64,000 nucleotides of DNA from Heterobasidion occidentale (lineage: Eukaryota; Basidiomycota; Agaricomycetes; Russulales; Bondarzewiaceae). Numbering within the stretch: position 1 is the stretch's first letter; each line of letters opens with the position of its first letter. The notes below the pieces were generated by a model. That model ran no database searches. It saw nothing but the letters and a program-made list of their open reading frames with translations, and was not told the origin of the DNA. Both the position numbers and the translations under genes were made by a program. Shown here one piece after another: positions 1 to 12,156 of the stretch. The stretch lies in NCBI GenBank assembly GCA_039111635.1, contig JBCAQO010000011.1:620001-684000 (forward strand), written 5' to 3'.

Positions 1-1271
1 GAAACTCAACTAGCCATTCTCTTTCGGACGTGGGTTTTTGATGGATATACACGTCGTGACCGAGGCACATAGTTAAATTCTTCTCCACCCGTTCTCAACG
101 CGCCGACACGCTAGTCCACTTAAATCCCGGACACAATTACGTGTGAAGGTGTCTGGTCAAATTTCTCGTGAGGGAGCTTTTTGCCGGACTCCTTCAAAAA
201 TAGACGCCACGATGTTCTTGACGATTGCCCGATACAGGTTCAGGACAGTGTAAGTCCCCGTGCTAAGTTTGGCTCAATGTCCTTTCTCTGCCCTGTTCCA
301 CTGTATGCTGCGGCTTCGCTGATATTCAATTATTTCCTTTCGGGACAAAGCGTTAATCAGATCAGGCGACCTCGGCATGCTCTACTTGAAACATATATCA
401 TTGATCCACGGACGGGTGAGGAGATAACACGGACGGGATGGGCAAGACTACCGAGTTCTCCGAATCATACTTGAGCTCATGAATACTGTATTAGGCAACA
501 AAGACCCGCTTGTCAGGGAACACGAAATATCTCGAAAACGCCGATCCTCGTGTTCAGTGGCGAAAGGTCGCCAATGTCATTACCACTGGAAGCGCTCATC
601 TGCAGTACGGAATGATGGAGGTCGGCTATGCAAACGAGCTCAAAGCACTGAAAAGCCCTTTGCTTACTACTGTATCAGGTAGTCAAGCAGCGAGACATCA
701 TCAGCAATCAGTTTTTCTCATAGAAACACTGTTTTGCCAGGATCTTGACAGCACCCCCTTAAATTTCTCCCACGATTCGCGGTTGGCGCTACGGTTCCCG
801 CGACTGAATCCTCAGTTCTCATCCAACTCAGGGACGGAACACACTCGCACTTTCTGCACCTTGAATATCGCGGGATGCCACATAATCTATGCCCTGACAG
901 AGTGGTCCCTGAGCAGGAGGACATCTGACAGCGCGAATTGCAGGGAAGCGCTTTACACATTTTGACAGCAGCGCTTATGGAATACGGACGTTGGCACCTA
1001 TGCGAGCTCTATTCGCGAATGTGCCGCCTGCAGCATCGGAGGCGCCGCGATCGGTGTTCCACCCATTCATACCTATTCACGTTGGCCGATGGCTTCGATG
1101 CAATCTAGGGTCAATCTGGTGCGGTCGGACGGCCTCCGCATTCCAAACTGTGACAGCTCTCCGGAACTGATGTCTCTGGCATCTATTTTTTACGCAGCCC
1201 AGTGATGCTTAAAAGCGGCCTGGCTTTGAAACGGTCTATCAGCATCTCGCTGTATACACACGCCGCAGACG
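1..1271. other. unassigned 5' segment, no recognisable gene
   Basis: Short open frames exist on both strands (for example + 181-474 and + 510-965), but none shows a family motif, a convincing splice pattern or a sensible start. One plus-strand stretch near 300-460 (translated end GEEITRTGWARLP) looks protein-like, so this could be the decayed or partial remains of a gene that starts outside the window. No function is proposed. Confidence 0.3.
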
Positions 1272-4200
1272 ATGGTTGCCTTCAACCGACCCCGAACAGC
1301 TCTAACTCTGTCTCTCATTCCTGTTCGTGCAGTCTTTCTGTTCATTGCGCATGTCTATCAGTCTAACTGTCAGCTATGCCAGTTTGTTTCAGCCGTCCAT
1401 GTTCCCCATAACCTTTTCAATCACAAACGACAAAATGAGGTGGTCCCGAATGACCTTCCTAGCAATTGGACCTTCCAAGGATGTTTCACGTTCGTATTCA
1501 AATTGATTCTGCAATAATCCTCTCTTAATGCCGATTGGTTCATTCGGTCCTCAGAGACAATCCTGGCGCTCGTACGCTTACGTCCGCGAGTTTCGTCAGC
1601 ACGGACAACATGACGGTGGAGGCCTGTGTCAGTTTTTGCCACACGCAATCTTTCATCTATGCAGGTGTCGAGTTTGCTCAGGAATGCTGTATGTTCGATT
1701 TATATTTTCAGATGGTCTCAGCATATGCCGACCATGCTACATAGACTGCGGGGACATTCTTTCGAACGGTGGAACTAATGCGACACTTTCCGACTGTAAT
1801 GCCCCATGTACTGGTAACGCCACGGAAACGTGCGGCGCTGGGGGCCGTCTTGATCTTTTCTGGAGTGGCGCCCAGCCTCCTCCTCCACCTACAAGCCCTG
1901 AAAATGTCGGACTTTGGCACTCCCTCGGCTGCTGGAAGTGGGTATCCATTTACCTGACTGTATCCAAAAAAATGCTAATGCTCGCATATATGTAGTGATT
2001 CTACAGCAGCCAGAGTTTTGAGCGTTGGTGTCAACGTGGCAGGATCAGTGAGCGTGGAAACCTGCACAGCCGCTTGCTTCCAATCAGGATATTCCTTGTC
2101 TGGGATGGAATTCGCCGACCAGTGTTGTACGTTTTCTTATGTTCTAGATCTAGGTCTTTTTACATCGTGCACTAATTGATCTCATATTAACGTCTTCTTC
2201 TAGTCTGTGGAACTTCGCTCATCAATAGTGCCGTCTTAGAACCATTGACCGACTGCAGTATGACATGCGCTGGAAACAGCTCTGAATTTTGTGGTGGCCC
2301 TAATAGGCTAAACGTCTATAATTACACTGGCACCGATCTTCCCCCCATCAAAAATCCTGGAGGTGGAGGTGGAGGTGGAGGTGGAAATAATGGGGCACCC
2401 GTATTCCCTGTGACATCTGGTCTTCCCACACCCTGGACCTACTCGTCCTGTTACGTGTAAGTTGTCCTATGTGGCATGAGCACGTGACTTTCTACTGATG
2501 ATTTCTTGGTGATAGTGACGCTGCTCATGGCAGAATCTTTGCCAACGAGCTCAATGATAATTCCAATCTTACCGTCGAGTCTTGTATCGTTTCTTGTGCA
2601 GCCGACAACTTCACGTTGGCCGGGGTAGAGTTCAGTGTCCAATGCTGTATGTTTTGAGGCTCCTCTTCTCCTGCAACGCCACCTCACGAATCATTCTAGT
2701 CTGTGGAGATACCCTCATCAATGGTGCAGTCGCAGCGCCAGACACTGACTGTAACATGGGCTGTGGCGGAAATGCGACGTGCGTATCATGGTTCCAGCCT
2801 GAAGTCAGGCTAACATCTGTGACAGTGAAGCTTGTGGAGGTCCGGATCGCCTTTCTGTCTACACTGCGACAGGAAATGTTACTGCGTTCCCTGTCCCTAT
2901 CCCTCAGAACACGAGTCTGCCTGGCCAGTGGCAATACCAAGGCTGTTTCCCGTAAGCTTACTGTTGATAGCCATGGATAATAATTATTGATAGCCGTGCA
3001 TCTGTAATAGCGATGCGCAACCTACTCGGATCTTCTCATACCAGATCTTCAACACAAATAATAACAGCGCCGATGCCTGTCTAAATCAGTGTGCAGCGTT
3101 TGGATACCCTGCCGCTGGAATGGAATTCGGTGACGAGTGCTGTAGGTTATTTGATTGTCTCATCCATTCATAGGCTCATGTGTTCTAGGGTGTGGTGATA
3201 TTGAGGACGTTACAAACAGTGGATTGACGTTTGCCCCAGAATCTGACTGTCCTATTGCGTGTACCGGAGACCCCATTCATCTTTGCGGAGGAGCTCTAAA
3301 ACTTTCATTATACTTCTGGAATGGGCCCTTGAATGTATGGCACCAGCCCGAGAACACTGGGCGTTACGAGGTTTGTATCCTTTTTTGTTTTATACTCAGT
3401 TTCACCACTGACCATCCTCTTTACACGAATATCAATCTTCAGTTCCTCATCGGTGGCGTTGTCGTACCCCTGTTAGCCACCGTCGGCATCAATAACAAAG
3501 TCAGCTTCCTCGAAAAGTCCGGCACAAGTGAATTTGCCAATTCGACAGGGGCATACGAGCTCGATCTCACTCTGGTAGACGATTTCTCCCTTGCATGGCG
3601 GGAGATGCACGTCAAAACAGACGTTTTCTGCTCTGGTTCCTTGGTTCTTCCTGACAAAGCCGGCCGTATTATCAATGTCGGTGGATGGTCTCATCCTTCC
3701 ACGACGGGTATTCGTTTCTATAGTCCAGATGGGAGTGCAGGAGTAAATGGTACGAACGATTGGGAGGAGAATTCCGATATCTTGGCACTTCAGGTCAGTC
3801 ATGATGGTCATCAGATATTTATGACATTAATCTGTCTTAATAGGCCGATCGCTGGTACCCTAGTGCGCTCGTGATGTCTAATGGAACTATTTTGGTCGTG
3901 GGAGGCGAAGGTGGCTCCAATGGGATCCCTACACCGAACCTAGAGATCCTACCAAAGCCACCCGGCGGCAGCACCTTAAAGTTCTTGGACTACCTCAACA
4001 GAACAGATCCAAACAATCTATATCCATTCCTTTCCATGATGCCAAGCGGTCGAATTTTTATAGGTACGCCTATGGACCGATCTTGTTTCTGATGCCTACT
4101 TATCTCCTCGGTAGGATACTACAATGAGGCCCGCATTCTTGATCCAGTCACCCTGGACACTGTCCAGGAACTCCCGAATATGCCAGGTTCAGTGACCAGT

Positions 4201-5182
4201 TTCCTGGCTGGACGGACATATCCTATGGAAGGGTCCGCTGTTCTATTGCCTCAATATGCGCCGTACACCGATCCAATCACTGTTTTGATATGCGGAGGGT
4301 CGAATTTCGGAATTGCGTTGGATAATTGTGTATCTATCCAACCAGAGGTTTCGAACGCAACCTGGCAGCTTGAGCGTATGGTATGTTCGAAATATGCTAT
4401 CAATTGTCAAGCATCACTCACAGTTATCCCAGCCTTCAAAACGTGTCATGCCTTGCATGTCTCCTCTTCCGGATGGTACATTCTTGATTGCGAATGGTGC
4501 CCAGCAAGGCGTTGCAGGATTTGGCTTAGCCGATGATCCCAACCTTACGGCTCTCCTCTACGATCCGACCCAGCCTATTGGACAACGCATTTCCATTCTC
4601 AACACCACCATTGTCGCCCGCTTGTATCACTCTGAATCTACCCTGCTAACTGACGGGCGTGTGTTGATCACGGGATCTGACCCCCAAACAAATAACCCCG
4701 ATGGAACACCGAAGTTCCCTGAGGAGATGCGAGTGGAGGTATACATTCCCCCATACTTGACTGCAGGACGCACCCAGCCTTCCTTTAATATTACGGAGAC
4801 CGACTGGTCATATGGCGGCCAGTATCAAATCACTACTCTACTTCACCATGGCACAACGTCTACTATGCGCGTTTCTCTCGTTGCAGGTAGGTTTGTTTTT
4901 CTTCCGAAAAACTCAGCTGATTTGACCCCTCGCGCAGCCACGTCAAGCACTCATGGGAATGCGATGGGCGGCAGGACGATTTTCCCCGAGTTCTCTTGCA
5001 GCGGTACAATCTGTACTATTACGGCTCCCCCGAATGCCTTCGTTTCTCCTCCTGGCTGGCATCAATTGTTCATTCTCGACGGTCCGACCCCATCGTTCTC
5101 TCACTGGGTTCGCATCGGTGGCGACCCTGCCCAGCTCGGACTCTGGCCTAACCTTCCTGGCTTCACTCCGCCAGGCATCTGA
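1272..5182 (+). CDS. secreted copper radical oxidase (glyoxal oxidase type) with four WSC domains
   Basis: Predicted extracellular oxidase that turns simple aldehydes or alcohols into acids/aldehydes with release of H2O2, which could feed ligninolytic peroxidases. The N-terminus is hydrophobic (signal-like). Four WSC modules follow, each with paired Cys and a CGD/CGTSL-type core: near 1470-1890, 2000-2330, 2430-2930 and 3000-3320. A run of glycines (GGAGGT repeat, about 2358-2385) links the second and third. The catalytic part from about 3360 has the glyoxal-oxidase landmarks: [10 protein letters not shown] (thioether Cys), DRWYPSALV (partner Tyr), [10 protein letters not shown] (axial Tyr and His) and [10 protein letters not shown] (second His), then a DUF1929-like C-terminal domain. 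Many short introns interrupt it. Several N-glycosylation sequons are present. It resembles the WSC-bearing CRO group (cro3-5) of Phanerochaete rather than classical GLX; substrate cannot be told. The exact first exon is uncertain. Confidence 0.9.
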
Positions 5183-5619
5183 TCCAACCACCTCAATCTT
5201 CAAAACTTTACAGTTGTTCCCAACACTAGTCCCTCACTGTTGGCTCTATTGCCCATTCTTTTTAGTTACACAGGACTCGTCTTCCTCTCGTCATTCTTTT
5301 TCGGACTTTGTGTTGAGTCGTTGGGCTTCCTTCGTTATGCTTGATTCTGTGTACGATGTACTCCTTGACCTGTTGATAATGTTCTTGCAAACAAGAAGTT
5401 CTGTTACCTGCCGATGTACGTGCGCAAGACCCTGCGGCCTCAAGGACAAAGCAAAGTAAGTTTTCGAACAGAACGTACATTCATATTGACCATATCGTAC
5501 ATACAACACAAGACAAACACGACATTGGATGGTACAGAAGTGGCACAACTACCCTGAGGGCTTGATTCGTTTATACAAAAGGCGGCAAGCCTAGTCCCAA
5601 GATACTTTCACACAATGAA
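5183..5619. other. convergent intergenic/3' UTR spacer
   Basis: 437 bp between the stop codons of the oxidase (+) and the FHA gene (-). It should hold both 3' UTRs. I see no RNA gene, repeat or conserved frame. Confidence 0.6.
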
Positions 5620-7982
5620 TCAAGCAAATGCCAACGCAGACCATGCAGCAACAGCGCCGACCATTAACAGAGCTGCAGTCTGCGTAGCCGCCGCGATCTT
5701 GCCACGTTTCAGCGGGCGAGGTCTGTCTGCAACTTCATTCACGCCACAGGTCTCATCCTCAAACGCGGAACGTTTCCTCTTGAGTGATGGAGAGGGCGCG
5801 GCGTCGTTCTGTACGCGATGAGACGGAAACGCGCCCAGAGTGGGCATCTGAGGACATACCTGGACTAGGCCTGCGTGATCAACCACCTTGTCGATGACAA
5901 GGGTGCGCGCGGCTTTGAGAGCCTGAAGATCCTGCTCCACTTCTGCGGTGGTGGCATCTCTCAAACTCGTGAGACCTAGTGTATGCGATGAGCCAAGTAC
6001 CGTTGATACAATGAAAGGCACTCACTCGCTACCAAGGCGTGCAATGCTTCCACGCTCGCCTTGACATCTTCCCTCTCGACGAGCGCTCTCTGAAAGACCT
6101 CGGAAGATGCTGGTGGCTGCTGTTGGACCTGGACCTGCTCTTGATATCGCCTCACCTTATCCACATCACCTTGATGCGAGTCGAGACGCTCCCGGAACGT
6201 CGCCAACTCTTGGCGCAGTTCAAAGTAGTTATCATATGCGCCCTCGATACGGTTCCAGAGGGATTGGAAAAGATCGTTTGTCTCATCGATTCGTTTGTCG
6301 AACGCGAAAGCTCGATCTGCCTGTGACTTGAGATCTGCCTGAGTCCTGCGATGCGCGATGCGCAGTCTCAACACATTGGACTGCACATCGACTGATTAGT
6401 GCAAGATCATCGAGATAAAGATATGCACGTACTCGAAGGTCAACAAGCGAGCCCTCCAATCTTGAAAATCGTGACAGGATCTCACTTTCGCTTTCGGGCT
6501 TCTCTTGAGAAACATTATCAGAAATCTCGCCAGGCTCGTTTTCATCGTCGTCCGAGTCGACGACCATGTCCTGTTCACCAGCGTCTATATCTTCGTCCAT
6601 GTTAGCTTGGGCAACTATCTCAGGCTGTCTGCCCGCCACGTCATTCTCCTTGTCAGAATGCGATTCCTCCACAACGTCAGCAGGCATACACTCTGCGACA
6701 GGCACAGAGTGATGATGCAGCGCCTCAGGCACTATGACTTCAACACCGTCTGCTTCCATCTCCGGAGACATAGAGATTGCACGGATGGCAGCCAGTGATG
6801 AGTGAGATGGAGAGACGGCCCTTGAATCGGGGTAGGCGCCGATTACGAGTGGCTCTGAAGGATGCAGGACGTTGTCGAGATACATAAGATCGCTAAATCT
6901 ATTCTGGGCATCATCGAGGACGACCTCTCTGTCAGAGGCATTGAGGAACCGATTTGCCTCTGAAGGACCAGGACCGGAAGCTGACGGTTCAGTGTCCATC
7001 CAACGATATCTGGAGCTCTGAAAGGACATAAGAGATGGCCGCAACGAGGGAGGGCATGATATGGGTGGGATCATGCGCTTGAGCAAGCCTAGACCATGAA
7101 TGGATGGTAGCGAAGGGTCTGGGAAGTAAGAGCGGCTAGCGGAGAAATCCAGCTGGGCGTTCAGATACTCCTCTGGACGATCGATCTCCTCAATATCCGA
7201 ATCATGTTGGCTGGATGACGATGAGGAGTCGGAAGACGAAGAAGGGGACGAGCCAAAGACACCATATCTGCCAGAAGTGCTCGACTTGGGAGTACAGTTG
7301 AATTGTTCGGGAGAGTCTAGCGGGAGGATGTGGGGGATGGAGTCTTCAATCGGTGCTGGAGATGAGAGATTCGGAGGATTGTCATGTAGAAGCCTGATGT
7401 TGACCGTCACAGGACGGACGACATAGGTATCCCGTCCAACAATCTTCCCAAATGTGACAGTATCGCCGTCCTCCAAAAGAACGGGAACCTCAGGAACCAG
7501 CCTTTGAGACACAGTACCGCCCTGTTTCAAAAGGTGCGTTCCATGGTGTGAATCCAGATCAACCAAGTATACCTACGCACAGAGACACGGGCATCAATAT
7601 CTACAAAAATAGCGGATAAAAAAATACGAACGTGTCCGGTGTCCGAGAGCAGTATCTTAGCATGCCGCCTGCTGATGACCGGGCAGCGAAAGGTTGCAGT
7701 ATCGATCGATTGCCTCTCCTTGCCCACATTTGAGCCCGATGCCCGACCGATATTTACGACTTGGGTGCGAATCTTATAGTACCTCAGGCTCTGCCCCGGC
7801 TGCTCAGCGGTCTTGGGAATATGCAGCAAGACACCTGTGTCCACAGCGGTTATTGTCTCTCCTGCTGCAGCAGGAGACAACTGACCAGAAACCGGGCGAT
7901 GAGTATCAGGCGACAGTGCTGAAGGGACTACGGGATCCGCGGGAGGTGCGTTTCTCCCGAGATATTGTACTTCGTCTTCCAT
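5620..7982 (-). CDS. FHA-domain protein with coiled coil and C-terminal tail anchor (SLMAP/Far9-Far10-like)
   Basis: Starts MEDEVQYLGR. An FHA domain lies at about residues 60-190 and keeps the phosphothreonine-binding signature: IGRASGS, PVISRRHAK, and DLDSHHGTHL after an intron near 7573-7632. A long Ser/Asp/Glu-rich, probably disordered middle follows, then a heptad-rich segment (6030-6390, RIEGAYDNYFELRQEL...), and a final exon ending in a basic KRGK patch and a hydrophobic stretch, ALLMVGAVAAWSALAFA, at the very C-terminus. FHA plus coiled coil plus tail anchor is the architecture of SLMAP and fungal Far9/Far10/PRO45, a membrane-docking subunit of the STRIPAK phosphatase complex. The STRIPAK assignment is inferred from architecture, since coiled coils and middles diverge too fast to recognise. 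It is divergent to GPN1, sharing a 266-bp upstream region. Confidence 0.8.
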
Positions 7983-8248
7983 GATTGAATTGATATATTT
8001 GTTGTTCTACGATCTCTTGAACAGCAAGTAGCTTGGATTGATTGACTCGATGAGGGGCAAAGGCAAGACGTCGAGGTCGAGGCAGCAGTCTTTATCAGGC
8101 CCATTACGCCCTCGGAGTTTCAAATGTTACCCTGAGTCACTTCAGGTCACTGACTCAAGTCACGCCGCCTGCTGTTGCTTTTGGGTTTCCCCACTGTATT
8201 TTCTCTGTCTCAACACAAAAAATTACGCTCTAGATAATTCGAACCAGT

Positions 8249-9652
8249 ATGGACGCAGCTTCATCTACGAATTCTGCTTCTGCATCCAAGAAAAAGCCTG
8301 TGGTCATCATCACCATCGGGATGGCCGGTGCCGGAAAATCGACGTTTGTTCAACGAATCAACTCGTATTTGCATTCTCAAGACCCCCCCTCGCCTCCTTA
8401 TGTTCTCAACCTCGACCCTGCTGTCTCGAGCTTACCTTTTGAGGCGAATATTGATATACGGGATACCGTGGACTACCAGGAGGTCATGAAGCAGTTTGTG
8501 GTTATTCCACTCAGCGCTTGCCACTCTTAAGGTATAACGGTATCGCAAGGTACAATCTTGGCCCAAACGGCGGAATTCTCACTGCCCTCAATCTGTTCAC
8601 GACCAAGTTCGACCAAGTCCTGGAGCTGGTGGAGAAAAGGGCGGACACGGTCGAGTGAGTTACTCGTATATATCGCCTACTTCTCCTCGCTAATCTAGCC
8701 AAATCCACGTAGCTATGTTATCCTCGATACGCCAGGTCAGATTGAGATCTTCACTTGGTCCGCCTCCGGAGCAATCATTACAGACGCCGTCGCGTCTTCC
8801 TTACCCACCGTTGTTGCGTACATCATCGACACGCCGCGCACTATGGCACCTGCAACTTTCATGTCTAACATGCTCTATGCATGCAGGTGAGAACCGATTC
8901 GCAACATCCATCATTGCCCCGTATTCGATATCTCATGTTAATCATCTCGATCTCGGCCCCCATATCTACTCGTCTCTGAATCAGCGCTAACCTCATGTCT
9001 TAGCATCTTGTACAAAACGAAGCTCCCATTCATCCTGGTTTTCAACAAAACAGATGTACAGCCGCACGAGTTTGCTTTGGAGTGGATGCAAGACTTTGAG
9101 GCCTTTCAAGTAGCGCTCGCATCTCACCAGGGAACGACAGACGATGATGGCGAACCGACGTATATGAATAGTCTTATGAACAGTATGAGCCTTGTCCTAG
9201 ACGAGTTTTACAAGCATCTAAAGGTAAGCAATGCATATTATCCCACTGTCAGCTTCTAATGGCGTGGACGAAGGCCGTGGGTGTATCAAGTATGACCGGA
9301 GCCGGCGTTAAGGAATTCTTCGAAGCTGTTGAGGCATCGCGTGAAGAATATGAAAAGTGCATCCACTGTCGTTCCCCGTGCGGGCCTGTCTCAACTGATC
9401 TGTATTTACAGAGATTACGTCCCTGAATTGGCTCGCGCGCGCGCGCAGCACCAAGAGACGCTGCAGCAAAAGAAAAACGAGTCGATGAGCAGGTTGATGA
9501 AAGATCTTGCTGTCGACCGCGAGCGCAATCCAGACGCCATGGTGCATGATCAATGGGATGCCGAGGAAGAGGAGGAGGAGGAGGATGGTGGGGACGCAGA
9601 TATCATTGACCGCAGTCCGTATACAACGCTTTCGCCTGATCACACTCGCTGA
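8249..9652 (+). CDS. NPA3: GPN-loop GTPase 1 (Npa3/XAB1)
   Basis: Essential cytoplasmic/nuclear GTPase needed for assembly and nuclear import of RNA polymerase II. After a short Ser/Ala-rich start ([10 protein letters not shown]) the P-loop [10 protein letters not shown] is at about residues 25-35. The following exons give [15 protein letters not shown], which carries the family-defining Gly-Pro-Asn insertion, then [15 protein letters not shown] (G3), NKTDVQPHE (G4) and [12 protein letters not shown] (G5-like). The C-terminus is coiled ([15 protein letters not shown]) and acidic ([11 protein letters not shown]), as in GPN1 rather than GPN2/3. At least four introns are needed. The stop at 9650-9652 follows DHTR directly; a GT...AG pair just upstream could splice to a slightly different tail, so the last residues are uncertain. 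Confidence 0.93.
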
Positions 9653-12156
9653 CGTCCTTGTTTTCTAGGCGAGGAGCCATGGCCTGGCCAATACATCGAC
9701 CTCATGCAGACGCGCCGCAAAGGAGATGAGAGAATTTCATGGCCTAGACCTACTTAGACGTCAGTGACCGTTGTATCGTTATCGCAAAGGTGAATCACCA
9801 TTTGCTACTGTATTTCAAATGAAATTTCTAGCCGTATATTATTGGGACGATGACCTACGATGACGTGCCCGCGGCCTGGCCGGCGAGGCTATCCTGAATA
9901 TCCTGGGCGTTTGCGAGGCCTAATATCATCTCACTAGCCTGCGAGCTTTTCCCCTCGTCCTGGATTCAGCGAAACATCCTCGGTCTTTTTGGAATAGCTC
10001 TTTCTTTGGATGCACATATGCCGGAATTAGTGCTGTTTGATTGTAAGTCGTTCATCCGACTCGGTCATAGCGGTCACGTTTTCGGACAAGTCTCATATTC
10101 ATGGGATCAAACAGGATCATAATCGTCGTGAAGCACCCCGACTTTCTGTTCCTGCATGTGTACCAGCGATCAACGTTGGAGAATCCAGATGGGCTTGCAG
10201 GCACGATGGACCAGACTCTGCTGGGTCGCCAAGGCTGTAGCAAACTCCACGTCGTTGTCCGGCGCATGTAACCGTCTCACGGGCATCGCTACGACTAGTA
10301 CATGTATGACCTGCCCGGTACCTGTCTCTATGTTGCCCAGAATCCGGGTATCTTCCTACGCTACTTGAACATCCGTTTCCTCATACTGGAGCTGCAGTGG
10401 AGAGATTGCGGCATGCCTGGAGATGCCGTACTAGGCGTTGGTCGGAACTTGTGGTTGGCCAACTGCTCATTTTTTATGACTGTGAACTTCTCTTTGCCGT
10501 TCCGGTAGTCTTCGCATTCGTTGGCAATCTTCTGACTTCCCAGGCTTTACACTAACTCGGTGAGACGTCTTGCTCGCTTGATTGTCTGACGGGAACCTGT
10601 ACGCTGGCAATCTCCACGCTTGCTATTCTCTCCGGCAGTGGTGGCTTCGCGTCGCGAAGTCCATATTGAAACGGGGCGTGTCCGGGTCTTGTTCAAATTC
10701 TTAGCAGCCACTCGAATCTTTTGTCCTCCGCACAGCGGCACTTACGGTACCGGGGTTGCTCCGCACACGCCGGCGCTATTCTCATTTCCTCTGTTGATCA
10801 CTGCGTCGGTCCACGTTGGGATTTGCCATCATACTCACTGCAACGCCGACCCTGACTGCTTGATGTGTCTCGCTATGCAGATATGAATGTCGCATTTCTC
10901 GTCTTATGACCCGGACAAACCCTTACCTGTAGAACTTCAACATCGGCAAGAACCCGAAGCCGGGAAGACCCCGCGTTGCTGTGTCGCATTCGTGTTTTCG
11001 CGACACTCCGCCTCGTACTCGTGTTCGCCACGAACTACAGCCGCTTTCCCACTTCCGCGCTCTACGTGAGCTTCCTTATGTATGTCGTCTCCCATGACTC
11101 GTCCCCTCGTTCCTTGATCGCACCCTGACTCTCCGCAGCGCGGTCAGCTCGCCCGGAGTTCTTACCACGAGGGTTAGATCACACACATTGCTCGCTCAAC
11201 TGTGCAGATGGTGCGGCGGCACCTTCGGTGAGCATTCTAGGTGTCCATCACTTGAATGAAAACTATCTCATTTAGGTAAAATTGTGTCTAATAGTGATCC
11301 TGTTCGTATTCGTTGATATGCACTTTCCGTAGATCGGCCGGCAGCGCCCACGATATTTGTGGTAGCCACTTTATCTAAAGTGAATTGTCGGCGCTTCGCC
11401 CAAATGCCCAAGGCACTGTATATCAGCGAAAACGAGGTCGTAACCAGGGATGCCTCATATCACAGATGTGGGCTATGCATGACAGCAGGCGATAGGTGGG
11501 GCCGGATACTGGCCGGATGCTCTTGATCATGCTGCATCTCCATTCTTGTCCTAATGTGCTATTGGATTTAGGTCGTACTTCGCCACCTGACTTATCTTTG
11601 AACTTTCCTTCCATGTATGTAGCATACAGGATCCTGCAACAGGCATTCGGATACTTTTTCCTGCGCTATTGTTTCTCATAGACTATTGTATATTCTTGAA
11701 ATCGAGATGATCGGCGCACGAAGGTTGAACATCGGATGTGCTGTTTCTCCACTAGCTCACACATACATGCTAAGCTGGAGGGGTGTGAAATTCCTCGGAG
11801 AGGGTCGCGGATTTGCGCCTAATGACAGATTCATTTCTGAGAGCTTGTCAAGGATGGTGGGGTCCGGCGAGGCCCATATATAAAGGGTTGTCTCAAAGTT
11901 CTGAAGCGAGCTTTGGGAACGAAGATCCACTGCGGGCCACTATCTTTTGAATTACATAATCGAGGGCAACAAAACCAACCCATCGACTCCTCCTCATTTG
12001 TGTCCCCCTCGCCAACTTCTTCCCTTGAAAATTATCTCATTCGTTCTCTTTCTCTTCTTTGTATCTGTATCCTTGCGGTGGCACTCTAGCCTCGAGCCTC
12101 CTCTGCGACTTGTCCTCGCCACCTGAATTACATCTTCAGGTCCTCAACACTTCTTC
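9653..12156. other. 2.5-kb intergenic region without a sound gene
   Basis: Short frames occur throughout, but I could not join them into a protein. The stretches 10,290-10,510 and 10,980-11,110 give hydrophobic translations that vaguely recall the multi-membrane DUF6533-type proteins common in Agaricomycetes. Stops and missing splice sites make that at best a decayed copy. The last 250 bp, which are pyrimidine-rich, are probably the CDK1 promoter and 5' UTR. Confidence 0.4.

Noticed and set aside
10290..11110. Decayed DUF6533-type membrane protein gene
   Set aside because: Only vague hydrophobic similarity, several stops, and no consistent set of splice sites; not strong enough to list as a pseudogene.
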